From Chloroflexota bacterium (GTDB taxonomy: Bacteria; Chloroflexota; Limnocylindria; Limnocylindrales; CSP1-4), in contig JAJYNP010000005.1 of NCBI GenBank assembly GCA_021786265.1, forward strand, positions 100,650 through 164,649: DNA of 64,000 nt. The letters run 5' to 3'. The notes under the pieces were generated by a model. That model ran no database searches, was not told the origin of the DNA, and worked only from the letters and a program-made list of their open reading frames with translations. Made by a program: the position numbers and the translations under genes. Each line of letters opens with the position of its first letter. The first letter of the stretch is position 1. Shown here one piece after another: positions 8,544 through 18,374 of the stretch.

Positions 8544-8909
8544 TCAGCCCCTTCGCGGCTCGAACAGCGCGAACGCGTTCCCCTCGCTGTCGGTCACGCC
8601 GATCCACCACCCCATCCCGGGGACCTCTTGCCTGTCCCCGCTCACGCCGCCGCCCAGCTCGCGGATCCTGGTGAGCGAGGCCTCGATCGAGTCGACCTCG
8701 ACGTAGTTCACGATCGTCAGGGCGACGTTGACGTTCCTGCGCCCGATCCCGCCTCCCACCGGATGGTCGCCGGTGGTGCGGTAGACGAGGTAGTCATTGA
8801 AGCCCCCCATCGCGTCGATGTTCCACCCGAACGCTCCCGAGTAGAAGCGGCGGGCGCGATCCAGGTCGTCGGCCGGGATCTCGATGTGTGTGTACTCGCC
8901 GTGCGCCAT
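8544..8909 (-). CDS. VOC-family (glyoxalase/bleomycin-resistance fold) protein
   Basis: A 121-residue single VOC module. It opens MAHGEYTHIEIPADDLDRARRFYSGAFGW, the standard first beta-alpha unit with H at the metal position, passes LTIVNYVEVDSIEASLTRIRELGG in the second unit, and ends GVTDSEGNAFALFEP, where the glutamate of the final metal ligand is expected. The ATG at 8909 is preferred; it is preceded by a G-rich ribosome site and homology starts at once, whereas the in-frame start 32 codons upstream adds an unrelated tail. Family members bind small electrophiles or act as dioxygenase-like enzymes; the specific role is unknown. It is flanked on both sides by gene remnants. Confidence 0.85.
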   Translation of the reverse strand: MAHGEYTHIEIPADDLDRARRFYSGAFGWNIDAMGGFNDYLVYRTTGDHPVGGGIGRRNVNVALTIVNYVEVDSIEASLTRIRELGGGVSGDRQEVPGMGWWIGVTDSEGNAFALFEPRRG

Positions 8910-9025
8910 CGTCGACAGCCCCCCTGTACGGGACGTTGGCCTGGCATGCCGGGCGGATGCCGGCTCGTCGCCGTCGATGCTACGCCACGGGTCACGCCGG
9001 TCCACCGCGGACCGCGCATCGATCG

Positions 9026-9208
9026 GACTCCCGCGGGGAATCGCGCCTGCGCGCCGCGCATCGGCTCGAACGGCGTGCCGCCCAACGTCTCCAGCTCCGC
9101 ACGATCATCCTCGGGCAGCCGCAGCATGATCTGCTCGTTGAATGTCCCGCAGCACAGGTTGCCGTTCACGAACGCGGCCGGGAAACCGAACATCTTGCGC
9201 CGCGTCAC
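9026..9208 (-). pseudogene. TfoX N-terminal domain remnant
   Basis: From a GTG at 9208 the frame reads VTRRKMFGFPAAFVNGNL, then GTFNEQIMLRLPEDDRAELE and GGTPFEPMRG. These are the consecutive strands of the small TfoX_N domain, which in full-length proteins runs about 100-110 residues. Homology ends about 60 residues in, and the frame continues for 100 codons of arginine/threonine-rich sequence that runs into the VOC gene in another frame. The N-terminal helix that usually precedes RRKMFG is also absent. I read it as a decayed gene; a short functional protein is unlikely. Confidence 0.5.
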
Positions 9209-9488
9209 GTCAGTTCCTCGGGGGGCGATCTGTCGGCCGTGCGGGCCCTCCGGAGCATGGCCACAGTCGCGTCGGCCGGCGCGCCCCACCCTCGTCGCGG
9301 TTCCCGCCGGGCATCCGGCCAGATGCCCTCCATCGCTCCTCCCGTGGCGATGACGAGGACGATACCCTGACGGTCGCCCGGCGCGGCGATCTCCCGGGGT
9401 GGTCGGGATCCGAAGAGGTCTCTGCGGCCTCCTGCCCTCCTCGTTCCCGCCCGGTCGCCTGCGCTATCGTCGCCGGGGGCGTGCCGAA

Positions 9489-11654
9489 ATGAAAATGAAC
9501 CGAGAAGAGCCCGTAGGGGTGTCACCGTTCGTCGCTGCTCGGTCTGGGGCGCCGCGGACGTCGCTCGAGGTGTTGCTGGCTGATCTCGACCCGGAGCAGC
9601 GCGAGGCGGTGCAGCTCACCCAGGGCCCCCTCGTCGTCCACGCCGGCGCAGGCACGGGCAAGACGCGGGTCATCACGCGGCGCGTGGCCTATGCCGCCGC
9701 GTGCGGTGCCCACGCGCCACGTCACGCGCTGGTCGTGACGTTCACCGAGCGTGCCGCGCGCGAGATGAAAGACCGCCTGCGCGCGCTCGGCGTGCCGGGC
9801 GTGGCGGCCTCGACCTTCCACGCCGCCGCGCTGCGCCAGCTGACCTACTTCTGGCCACAGGTGAGCGATCGCCCGCTCCCCGAGATCCTCGCCTCCAAGG
9901 CCCCGCTCGTGACCCGCCTGGCACGGGCGCTGCCCGGCGGGTACCGCTTCCGTCCGGCCAAGGACCTCGCCGACGAGATCGAGTGGGCCAAGGTGCGCCG
10001 GCTCACGCCCGCCACCTACGGGGCGGATCCGCTCGTCGTGGCGGGGCGCGTCGGGCCTCTGCCACCCGCCCTCTTCGCGTCGTTCTGGCGCGACTACGAG
10101 CGCGCCAAGGAGCGCGCCGGGGCCATCGACTTCGAGGACATGCTGGGGCGCACGCTCGAGCTGATCGAGTCGAACGACGCGGTCGCGGCGCAGGTGCGCG
10201 AGCGCTACCGCTGGTTCACGGTCGACGAGTTCCAGGACACGAACGCGCTGAGCCACGCGCTGCTGCTGGCCTGGCTGGGCGATCGCCGCGACCTGTGCGT
10301 CGTGGGCGACGAGGATCAGACGATCTACTCGTTCACCGGCGCGACCAGCGCGTACCTGCGCGACTTCGGGGCGCGCTTCCCCGGTGCCCGCGAGGTGACG
10401 CTCTCGCGCAACTACCGCTCGAGCCCCCAGGTGCTCGATCTGGCGAACCGGCTGCTCGCGTCCGAGGGGCGCGCCAAGCGCCTCGTGGCCACCCGGCCCG
10501 CCGGGCCTGCCCCTGGGATCCACGCGTTCCCCTCGGCCGACGCCGAGCTCGCCGCGCTGGTCGCCGAGGCGCGGCGTCACCTGCAGGCGGGGATCGCGCC
10601 CGCCGAGATCGCGGTCCTCGTGCGGACGAACGCCCAGCTCGTGCCGCTCGAGGCGGCGCTGGTCGCCGCCGGCATCCCGTACCAGGTCATCGGCACCGGG
10701 TTCTACGCCCGGCCCGAGGTCAGGCAGGCGATCGCGGAGCTGCGGCGCGCCGCCCGGCGCGAGCTGCCCGGCACGGCGACGGAGCCGAGCGCCGATCGAC
10801 TCCAGGCGGGCATCGGGGCCGTTCTCGAGCGCGTGTTCGCGCCGGCCGATGACGCCGAACAGGCGGTCGGAGAGGAAGCACGCCAGCGGGTCGCCTCCGG
10901 CGAGACGCTCCGGGCCATCGCAGAGGCGTATGTGACCGCGCACCCCGACGGCACGCTCGCTACCTTCGCCGACGACCTGGCCGCGCGCGCCGCCGAGGAG
11001 GGACGAACGCGCGGTGCGGGCGGCGTCGAACTCCTCACCTTGCATCGCGCGAAGGGGCTCGAATGGGACGCCGTCCTGCTGCCGGGGCTCGAGGAGGGGA
11101 CACTCCCGATCCGCCAGGCGTTGGCGGACCCCGACGCGCTGGCCGAGGAGCGCCGCCTGCTCTACGTCGGGCTGACGCGGGCGAGGCGCGCGTTGTGGCT
11201 CGGCTGGGCACACCGGCGGGCGGCCTCGAACGGGCGCGACAGCGCGAGGCCAGGCTCGCGGTTCCTCGCGCCGTTGGTTCCGCCGCCCGTGCGCCGGCCG
11301 GCATCGCCCGTGGGCGCCGAGCTACCGGGGGCGGGCCCGACCCGCGCGCGGGGCGCGGTCTCGCCGATCGTCCGGATTCTCACCGGTGCCGCGCCCTCGC
11401 AGACGCCCGCTGACGCGCCCGCTCCCTCCGCCGCCGACGAGCGGCTCACTGCCAGCCTCCGGGCCTGGCGCCTGGAGCGTGCGCGGCACGACGGCGTGCC
11501 CGCCTACGTCGTGTTCCCGGATGCGACCATCGCCGCGCTCGTCGCGGCCCGCCCGCACGACGAAGCGGACCTGGCTGCGGTTCGCGGCTTCGGCCCGCAG
11601 CGGCTGCGGTACTACGGCCCTGCGATCCTCGATCTCATCCGGCAGTCGGCATGA
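9489..11654 (+). CDS. uvrD2: ATP-dependent DNA helicase UvrD2-like with C-terminal HRDC domain
   Basis: A 721-residue SF1A helicase. Motifs in order: Q-motif DPEQREAV near 34-41, Walker A GAGTGKT at 53-59, Ia VVTFTERAAREM, II FTVDEFQDTN, III VVGDEDQTIYSFTGA, IV LSRNYRSSPQVLDLANRLL, V LLTLHRAKGLEWD, and VI LLYVGLTRARRALWL. The 2B domain is shorter than in UvrD/PcrA. A proline-rich linker leads to a C-terminal HRDC-like domain (VPAYVVFPDATIAALVAARPHDEADLAAVRGFGPQRLRYYG). That architecture matches mycobacterial UvrD2, a 3'-5' translocase in repair. The ATG at 9489 follows a G-rich site; an ATG two codons downstream is an alternative. It is monocistronic and probably essential-type housekeeping. 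Confidence 0.9.
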   Translation: MKMNREEPVGVSPFVAARSGAPRTSLEVLLADLDPEQREAVQLTQGPLVVHAGAGTGKTRVITRRVAYAAACGAHAPRHALVVTFTERAAREMKDRLRALGVPGVAASTFHAAALRQLTYFWPQVSDRPLPEILASKAPLVTRLARALPGGYRFRPAKDLADEIEWAKVRRLTPATYGADPLVVAGRVGPLPPALFASFWRDYERAKERAGAIDFEDMLGRTLELIESNDAVAAQVRERYRWFTVDEFQDTNALSHALLLAWLGDRRDLCVVGDEDQTIYSFTGATSAYLRDFGARFPGAREVTLSRNYRSSPQVLDLANRLLASEGRAKRLVATRPAGPAPGIHAFPSADAELAALVAEARRHLQAGIAPAEIAVLVRTNAQLVPLEAALVAAGIPYQVIGTGFYARPEVRQAIAELRRAARRELPGTATEPSADRLQAGIGAVLERVFAPADDAEQAVGEEARQRVASGETLRAIAEAYVTAHPDGTLATFADDLAARAAEEGRTRGAGGVELLTLHRAKGLEWDAVLLPGLEEGTLPIRQALADPDALAEERRLLYVGLTRARRALWLGWAHRRAASNGRDSARPGSRFLAPLVPPPVRRPASPVGAELPGAGPTRARGAVSPIVRILTGAAPSQTPADAPAPSAADERLTASLRAWRLERARHDGVPAYVVFPDATIAALVAARPHDEADLAAVRGFGPQRLRYYGPAILDLIRQSA

Positions 11655-11791
11655 CCGCCTGGCGCGCTGCTACGCTACGGAGATCGATCCCCTCTGCGTC
11701 GAGGCGGCGCTGGGAGGGGTTCGGCGGCAGGAAAAGGTGCGAGTCGATGGCTGAGATCGCTGTGCTCGCCACCCGGCCACCGCGACGGCCG

Positions 11792-12019
11792 CTAGCCGAC
11801 CCTCAGGACGATCTCCTCGACCCCGTCGACCTCGCCGCGCTCGATCCGGACGTGGGCGTTGAAGATCGCGCTCACATCGTCGGCCAGACGCTCGCGATCG
11901 TCGATGCGCCGCGCGTCGCGAGTGACGCGATCGAAGAGGCGCTCGTGGTCGCCCGGCACATCAGCAACAACGATGCGGACGCGCCGGCCCCCCGACCAGA
12001 CGAAGACGCGTTCGTCCAT
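11792..12019 (-). CDS. Small hypothetical protein
   Basis: A possible 75-residue protein starting MDERVFVWSGGRRVRIVV and ending VDGVEEIVLRVG. It shows alternating hydrophobic and charged residues consistent with a small alpha/beta fold, with an acidic, arginine-balanced middle (FDRVTRDARRIDDRERLADDV). No motif is recognised. The ribosome site is weak. It lies in a remnant-rich stretch between uvrD2 and metY, so it could be non-functional. It is retained because composition and start placement look more protein-like than the overlapping frames. Confidence 0.35.
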   Translation of the reverse strand: MDERVFVWSGGRRVRIVVADVPGDHERLFDRVTRDARRIDDRERLADDVSAIFNAHVRIERGEVDGVEEIVLRVG

Positions 12020-12096
12020 GACTCCATGGTAGGCAGGCGCAGGTTCGAAGGACAGAACCGAATGGCCATCGCCGCCGCCTTCCCCGAGTGGCTGTC

Positions 12097-12300
12097 ATGA
12101 CCGCCGAGCGTCGGCTGAGCGTCATCGAAACCTCGCTCTCCCCGACCCAACTCGTCCTGCGCTGGCTCGACCAGGCGCACGCCTTCGGGGATCTCGAGTC
12201 CTGCGTGCGCTCACTGCTCGACGCCGAAGCTGCCGACCTTCCACTCGACCGGCTGTGCCGAGAGGCGAAGAGCGGCGTCCTGGCCGGGCTCCGCGGGACG
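12097..12300 (+). pseudogene. N-terminal fragment of an unrecognised protein
   Basis: From the ATG at 12097 the first 65 or so residues (TAERRLSVIETSLSPTQLVL, then WLDQAHAFGDLESCVRSLLD and DLPLDRLCREA) are helical and protein-like. After about position 12300 the composition switches to arginine/proline-rich sequence lying antisense to the subtilase remnant. This is what a gene truncated by a deletion or rearrangement at that point would look like. I cannot name the family. Confidence 0.3.
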
Positions 12301-12336
12301 CGGCGCGCGGTCGCGCACAAGGCGATCCGGCGCCCT

Positions 12337-12624
12337 GCGCGAGCTGGCGTACGTGGAGAGCACGTAGCCTCTCGACCCGTCCCCGGGGTCCTGGAACCTC
12401 CGATCCCCACCGGGCGCGACGACATCGGCCACGCCGACGCCGTAGCTCGAGTAGTACGCCTTCTGCGGCAGGGACCCGTTGGCCGTGACGCCCTTCGACT
12501 GCGCGTAGCGGATCGCTCGCTGCTCGGCCTTCCAGATCGCGCGCTGCTCGGGATCGTTGCGGCAGTTGAAGTGGGCCGCAACGGTACACGGGCTTGCCAG
12601 GGCACCGGGCGTTGCCCCATACTC
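12337..12624 (-). pseudogene. Subtilisin-like (S8) serine peptidase remnant with internal deletion
   Basis: One minus-strand frame reads FNCRNDPEQRAIWKAEQRAI then RYAQSKGV, the helix leading into the 'VVASAGN' oxyanion region of extracellular S8 peptidases. It then jumps straight to KAYYSSYGVGVADVVAPGGD, the conserved 'YSNYG..VDVAAPGGD' region that lies about 60-70 residues further on in intact enzymes. The intervening oxyanion-hole asparagine block is gone. Homology continues through GSRGYVLSTYASS and then fails before the catalytic GTSMA serine. The N-terminal two-thirds (signal peptide, Asp and His catalytic regions) are absent. It is an internally deleted carcass of an exported protease. 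Confidence 0.6.
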
Positions 12625-12759
12625 CCGCCACCGTGAGCCACACCGCCGTCACCCGGAACATGTGTATGCGCTGGCGGCCCCGCCGTGCGGAGGATGGGGT
12701 CTGAGGCCACGCGCAGCCTGAACCACAGGTGACGCCGGGGCCGCAGATCGGTCCCGGGG

Positions 12760-12798
12760 CCGCAGTTCCGAAGGCGGAGCTGCGGCTTCTTGATTCTT
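12760..12798 (+). terminator. Hairpin with T-rich tail upstream of metY (terminator or attenuator)
   Basis: CCGCAGTTCCG and CGGAGCTGCGG form an 11-pair stem (one G-T) around a four-base AAGG loop at 12760-12785, followed by CTTCTTGATTCTT. The arrangement is that of a Rho-independent terminator, 93 bases before the metY start. A second copy of GGGGCCGCAG sits just upstream and could pair alternatively with the 3' arm, so transcription attenuation is possible. I looked for known SAM riboswitch cores in 12640-12760 and did not recognise one. Confidence 0.45.
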
Positions 12799-12818
12799 CC
12801 GACGGACACGACGGGTAG

Positions 12819-14200
<1,382 letters not shown>

Positions 14201-14201
<1 letters not shown>

Positions 14202-15301
14202 TGGCCACCGACGAGCTCGAGCGCGCGCCCGTTCAAGCACCAGGACTGCGGCCGGTCCCCACGGGCCCGCCACTCGGCACCGGGCGGGTCGAGTCCGCCC
14301 CACTCGGGGCGTTCCAGCTCGAGGGCGGGGTCACGCTCCCCGCCCTCACCGTCGCCTATCGCCACGACGGGCCGCCTCCGCCGGCGCCGCAGGTGCTCGT
14401 CGTCCACGCGCTCACTGGCTCGGCCGACGCCGCCGGGGACTGGTGGGCGCCCCTCATCGGTCCAGGCCAGGCGCTCGACACCGGTCGCGTCGGCGTGCTC
14501 TGCGCCAACCTGTTGGGCGGTCGCTACGGCACCACGGGTCCCCGCTCCCCCGACCCGCTGACCGATACGCCGTATGACGGGCGCTTCCCCCCGGTCAGCG
14601 TCCGCGACCAGGCCCGCGCGCAATGGGCGCTCCTCGACGCGCTCGGGATCGGGACACTGGCCCTCGCGGTGGGCGGGTCGCTTGGCGGGATGGTGGCGCT
14701 CGAGGTGGCGCTCGAGCGATCAGGCACCGTTGACGCCGTCATGTCCATCGCCGCGCCGGCCGCCACGGGGCCGCTCGCCCTCGCCTGGAACCACCTCCAG
14801 CTCGAACTCATCGAGCGACTGGGTGTCGACGGGCTCGACCTCGCCCGGCGCCTGGCCATGACGACCTACCGCAGCGAGGTCGACTTCGGCGAACGGTTCG
14901 GCCGCCGCCGCGAGGCCGACGGACGGTACGCCGTGACGAGCTACCTCGAGCACCAGGGGCGCAAGCTCGTCGATCGGTTCGATGTCGACACGTATCGCGT
15001 GCTCGTGCGGGCGATGGACGGCCACGACATCGGGCGGGGCCGTGGCGACCCGCGCAAGGCCCTCCGCCAGCTCGCCATCGGAGCGACCCGGCTCCTGGGG
15101 GTGGGGATCGCGGGCGACATCCTCTACGGGCCCGACCAGGTGCGGGAGCTGGTACGCCTTGCCGAGGCGGCAGGGGTCGACGCGACCTACCGCGAGATCC
15201 GCTCGACCAAGGGCCACGACGCGTTCCTGGTCGAGTGGGAGCAGGTCGGTCGGCTGCTGGCCGAGGGCATACCCCTCACCCGGTCGGCGGCGACGTCATG
15301 A
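14201..15301 (+). CDS. metX: Homoserine O-acetyltransferase
   Basis: A 366-residue alpha/beta-hydrolase-fold acyltransferase. The N-terminal QLEGGVTLPALTVAYRHDG strand, VLVVHALTGSADAAGDWW oxyanion region, NLLGGRYGTTGPRSPDPLT loop, nucleophile S160 in VGGSLGGMVALE, and H339 in KGHDAFLVEW are all in place. MetX proteins usually have GPSMGG; this one has GGSLGG, a modest variant. It acetylates homoserine from acetyl-CoA and so supplies MetY, encoded immediately upstream with a one-base overlap. Acetyl versus succinyl preference cannot be proved from sequence, though linkage to metY supports acetyl. An ATG overlaps its stop (ATGA at 15298) but opens only a short broken frame. Confidence 0.92.
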
Positions 15302-15804
15302 ACATGGATGTGGCCGGGGCCGAAGGCCTCGTCGTCGGTCCGGTCGCCAGGGCCACGCGTCCGCGGCGCCCTGACCTGCGCCACCGGCCGCGTGCACGGC
15401 GTCACCCCCTCGGCGGTTGCGTCCGCCGCCGCGAGCGCGGCGCCGATGCCATCGGGCCGCCCGCAGCACCTCGACCGCGGCGGCCGGTTCGCCCTGCTCG
15501 CCGACCCGCCAGATGACCCGGATCGCGAACGCGGCGAGCGCGCCGTCGGTCAGCCAGGGCTCCACGCCCTCGATCGCCCGCCGCATCTTCAACGGCCACC
15601 TGTCCGACACGAGATCGACCTGCTGTGCCTGATCGATGGCGAGGCGCTTGGCGCGCCCCTCGGACGCTCGCAGGGGAATCGAGCGTCGTTCGATCTCCGG
15701 CACGCACTCGAGAGGCGTTCGGCATGTTGCGACTCTCCCACCGGGCGACAGACCAGCGCCCACCACGGCACGATCGTGCCCAGGCGACGCAGCCCAGCCT
15801 GGCT
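15302..15804. other. Gene-poor stretch downstream of metX
   Basis: About 500 bases without an intact gene. An ATG overlapping the metX stop starts MNMDVAGAEGLVVGPVARA, which quickly degenerates into arginine/proline-rich sequence. On the minus strand, 15458-15766 carries a protein-like fragment described separately. I see no hairpin with a T-tract and no recognisable promoter. Confidence 0.5.
15458..15766 (-). pseudogene. Fragment of an unrecognised protein
   Basis: The frame contains a coherent stretch (EIERRSIPLRASEGRAKRLA, then VDLVSDRWPLKMRRAIEGVE and WLTDGALAAFAIRVIWRVGE) with the residue pattern of a folded helical protein. It breaks near 15455 into arginine-rich sequence, while a different frame picks up DGIGAALAAADATAEGV. 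That suggests a frameshifted or truncated gene oriented toward metX. The product is not recognised. Confidence 0.3.
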
Positions 15805-16473
15805 TCAGCCGCGGAGCGGTATCCCCAGTTCGTCGAGCGAGTCGAGCAGCTCCTGCGGATCGCGGTAGACACGGAAGGCCCCCGCCCGCGTCAGCTCATC
15901 GGCGCCGTACCCACCGCTCAGGAGCCCCACGCTGAGCATGCCGGCCCGCCGCGCGGCGAGCAGGTCCCAGACGGCGTCGCCGACGACGTAGACATCCTCG
16001 CGGCGGACACCCAGGCGCTCCTGGCAGGCCAGGAAGAGGTCCGGCTCGGGTTTGGCGCGCAGCACGTCGCCCCGCTCGACGACGACGAGGTCGGCGGGCA
16101 GGCCCAGCACCTCGAGCGAGGCGTCGATCTCGGGGCGCCGCCCGGAGGTGGCGATCCCGAAGGGCACGCCCTGCTCGTGCAGCCAGCGCACCAGCTCACG
16201 CGCGCCGGGCAGCGGCCGGCGTTCGGGGAGCAAGGCGCGGAAGATCTCACCGTGGCGGCGCTGCAGGCGCTCCTGCTCGTCCGCCGAGAGGGGCCGCCCG
16301 ATCTCGCGGGCCAGGGCGCGGGTGAACAGGCCGCCGCTCATCCCGACGCGCCGGTGGATGCGCCAGCCCTCGACGTTGAGCCCCGCCTCCGCGAGCGCCT
16401 GCTGCCAGGCCAGCACGTGGGCGTAGACGGTGTCGACGAGGGTGCCGTCGAGATCGAAGATGAAGGCGCGCAT
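15805..16473 (-). CDS. HAD-superfamily hydrolase (phosphoglycolate phosphatase/beta-phosphoglucomutase type)
   Basis: A 222-residue HAD enzyme of subfamily IA with all four motifs: FDLDGTLVDT (nucleophile aspartate and acid/base aspartate) at the N-terminus, GIATSGR (motif II serine/threonine), the lysine in AKPEPDLFLAC (motif III), and VVGDAVWDLLAARRAGM (motif IV acidic pair). A helical cap (residues about 15-80) lies between motifs I and II. It removes phosphate from a small phosphorylated metabolite, or isomerises a sugar phosphate; substrate unknown. The ATG at 16473 starts directly at MRAFIFDLDG and is unambiguous. It is divergent from the SOS promoter of the imuA remnant, 173 bases away. 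Confidence 0.9.
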   Translation of the reverse strand: MRAFIFDLDGTLVDTVYAHVLAWQQALAEAGLNVEGWRIHRRVGMSGGLFTRALAREIGRPLSADEQERLQRRHGEIFRALLPERRPLPGARELVRWLHEQGVPFGIATSGRRPEIDASLEVLGLPADLVVVERGDVLRAKPEPDLFLACQERLGVRREDVYVVGDAVWDLLAARRAGMLSVGLLSGGYGADELTRAGAFRVYRDPQELLDSLDELGIPLRG

Positions 16474-16645
16474 ACAGTCAGTGTGGCAGGTCCACGGCCG
16501 GGGCAAACGAACCGGCGCGCCGGCACAAGGCATCCCTGGCCAAGCGGCGTGGCCGCCCATCGCGACCGGCACCTGACCCGACCGGGTCACGGTGTGCCGA
16601 GCCGTGCGACCGTTCGGCTCCGTCCACAGACCGTTCGGCTCCGTC

Positions 16646-16673
16646 TTGACAGATAGAACGTCTGTTCTATCAT
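16646..16673 (+). promoter_or_regulatory. Sigma-70 promoter with LexA (SOS) box in the spacer
   Basis: TTGACA at 16646-16651 and TATCAT at 16668-16673 are separated by 16 bases. Within and just beyond the spacer, ATAGAACGTCTGTTCTAT (16653-16670) is a perfect inverted repeat with 7-base arms around GTCT. GAAC-N4-GTTC is the core of the LexA operator used by Bacillus, actinobacteria and many other non-proteobacteria. Its position over the promoter would block RNA polymerase until LexA is cleaved. It drives the imuA-imuB-dnaE2 remnants immediately downstream, exactly the genes expected to be SOS-controlled. Confidence 0.8.
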
Positions 16674-16684
16674 TGCGTCGGGCG

Positions 16685-17575
16685 ATACAGCCCCCCGCCG
16701 AACCCCTGGCCGCCGCCCTCGCCCGTCTCGAACACCGCTGGGGGCAGGCCGCGGTCCGCCTCGGGGACGGCCGCCCGGTGGGGACCTCGATCTCCCGCGA
16801 GGGCGCCCTGGCGCCGATCCTCCTCCCGGTACAGGAACCCCCGACCGAGGCCGAGCTGGTCTCGACCGGCTTCGCCGCCCTCGACGCGATCCTCGGAGGC
16901 GGGCTCGTGCGCGCGGCCAGCGTGACGCTCCGGGGGGCTGCGTCGAGCGGGAAGACGACGCTCGCCCTGCGGCTCGTGGCGGAGGCCCAGCGGCGCGGCG
17001 CGATCGCGGCCTACCTCGACCTGGGGCGCTCCTTCGACCCCCTGGAGGCCGTCACGCGCGGGGTCGACCTCGCCTGGCTGCTCGTCCTCCGGCCGATCGA
17101 CCCGACCGAGGGCCTGCGGCTCGCCGGCGCGCTCCTGGGCGGGCGGGCCGTCGACCTGCTCGTGGTCGACCTGCCCGCCCGCCTGGCCCCGGCGCGGGAG
17201 GGACTCCTGCGCCGGCGAGCCGCCCGCGCGCGGCCCGCGGACGCCCGGCTCGTCGTCCTGGAGCCGCCCGAGCTGGCCCCCCGCTCCGGGCGGCACTCGC
17301 CGAGACGGCCGGCGTGGGCCTCGAGCTGGAGCGCCAGGGCTGGATCTATCTCGGGCGCGACGTGGTCGGGCAGCGCACGCGCGTCAGCGTCACCCGCAAC
17401 CGCTTCGGGCCGCCGGGCCGGCGGGTCGAGCTGGAGATCCGCTACGCCGATGAGGGGGACCGGACGCGCGGCGTGGGCCAGCTGCTCGATGCCGGTCCAC
17501 CGGGCGCGCCGGCGGTCGCTTCCCGCCCCATCGAGCGCGTCCACCGCAGCCCCCCTGATCCCGAGACCACCGAGC
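16685..17575 (+). pseudogene. imuA: Frameshifted ImuA-like RecA-fold mutagenesis protein
   Basis: The first frame has LAAALARLEHRWGQAAVRLG, then LVSTGFAALDAILGGGLVR, the Walker A-like RGAASSGKTTLALRLVAEAQ, and a Walker B-like DLLVVDLPARLAP. At a run of six C's near 17278-17283 the frame is lost. The missing C-terminus continues in another frame as VGLELERQGWIYLGRDVVGQ, RTRVSVTRNRFGPPGRRVEL and EIRYADEG. ImuA is a RecA-like accessory of the ImuB/DnaE2 translesion polymerase. No normal start codon follows the promoter; an ATA at 16685 sits where a start would be expected. Together these point to a pseudogene, unless the frameshift is an assembly error. Confidence 0.65.
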
Positions 17576-17576
17576 G

Positions 17577-17740
17577 ATGCGACTCCTCCACCTCACCTGG
17601 CCCCACCTGCCGCTCCGCCTCGAACGGGCCGCCGAGCCGCTCCCCGGCGAGCTGGTCGTGCTGGGCGGGTGTCCCCCGGAGGCAGGGACGGTCCTCGACT
17701 GCAGTCCCGCTGCGCACCGTCAGGGCGTGCGACGGGGGAT
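17577..17740 (+). pseudogene. imuB: N-terminal fragment of ImuB-like Y-family polymerase homologue
   Basis: From the ATG at 17577 the frame reads MRLLHLTWPHLPLRLERAAE, then GELVVLGGCPPEAGTVLDCS and PAAHRQGVRRGM. This is the first 50 or so residues of ImuB/DinB-type proteins: the 'lyvPhlpl' strand, 'lvv.g.....v.d.s..A...GvrpGM'. The rest of the roughly 500-residue protein is missing. The sequence after VRRGM becomes GGC/GCC repeats and a set of CACT-n-CAAGTG repeat elements. The gene order imuA-imuB-dnaE2 is nonetheless preserved. Fragment only; no activity expected. Confidence 0.6.
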
Positions 17741-18374
17741 GGGCGGCGGGCGGCGGGCGGCAGCTCTGCCGCCCGCATCCTGGACCCGATGCCGCCCCGT
17801 CGCGGCACGTCGGACGACGAGGGAGGCCCGGGCGACACCCCGGTCAGCGTGGCGTGGCTGCGCGGGGATGGCCCCACCTCCGCTCCCGCATCACTACCGA
17901 CCGGCGGCCGACCCTTCCCTGCCCACGCCGCCCCCGCATCACTACAAGTGTTGCCGGGCCGACTTCGTGGGGAGGAGGGGTTGACCGTGACGAAGCTGCA
18001 GGCCGACGCATCACTACAAGAGTTGCCGGGCCGACTTCGTGGGACTCGGTTGGAGGAGTGCGGTGGATGGGACGAGTCTTCCTCTCCAGGCGCCGCAGAT
18101 GACGCGGCGCGTGACGCAGCACGGCAGGGGTTTCGCGGCGCCTACGAGACGGTCCCCGCCGTGAGCGGGGGCGCAGGTGCTCGGTTGATCCGGGATGAAG
18201 GCCCGCCGCGCCCGGTTCCGCGGCCGCTCAACATTACAAGTGATACGGCCCGCGGGAGCGTCTCCGCCGGCGAACGGCCGGTCTCGGCCCACCCAGCCTC
18301 CCACCCGAGCGTCGCCCGCCTCGAGCCCGAGCCGCCGCCCGAGCGCCGGCCCGGCTCCACCGCCGGTCTGTCGC
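17741..18374. repeat. Repeat-filled gap inside the mutasome cassette (CACT-n-CAAGTG elements)
   Basis: This 630-base stretch sits where ImuB and the N-terminal half of DnaE2 should be. It holds a perfect 10-base inverted repeat (GCGGGCGGCA/TGCCGCCCGC, 17753-17776). It also holds two near-identical copies of a 37-base element, 17936-17972 and 18008-18044: both begin GCATCACTACAAG and continue TTGCCGGGCCGACTTCGTGG, with one mismatch between them. A partial copy (GCATCACTAC) lies at 17888. A diverged copy, ATTACAAGTGATACGGCCCG, lies at about 18233-18252. No protein-coding frame is credible here. Confidence 0.6.

Noticed and set aside
12640..12760. SAM riboswitch upstream of metY
   Set aside because: I looked for the conserved cores of SAM-I, SAM-II, SAM-IV and SAH riboswitches and did not recognise any; only the hairpin is supported.
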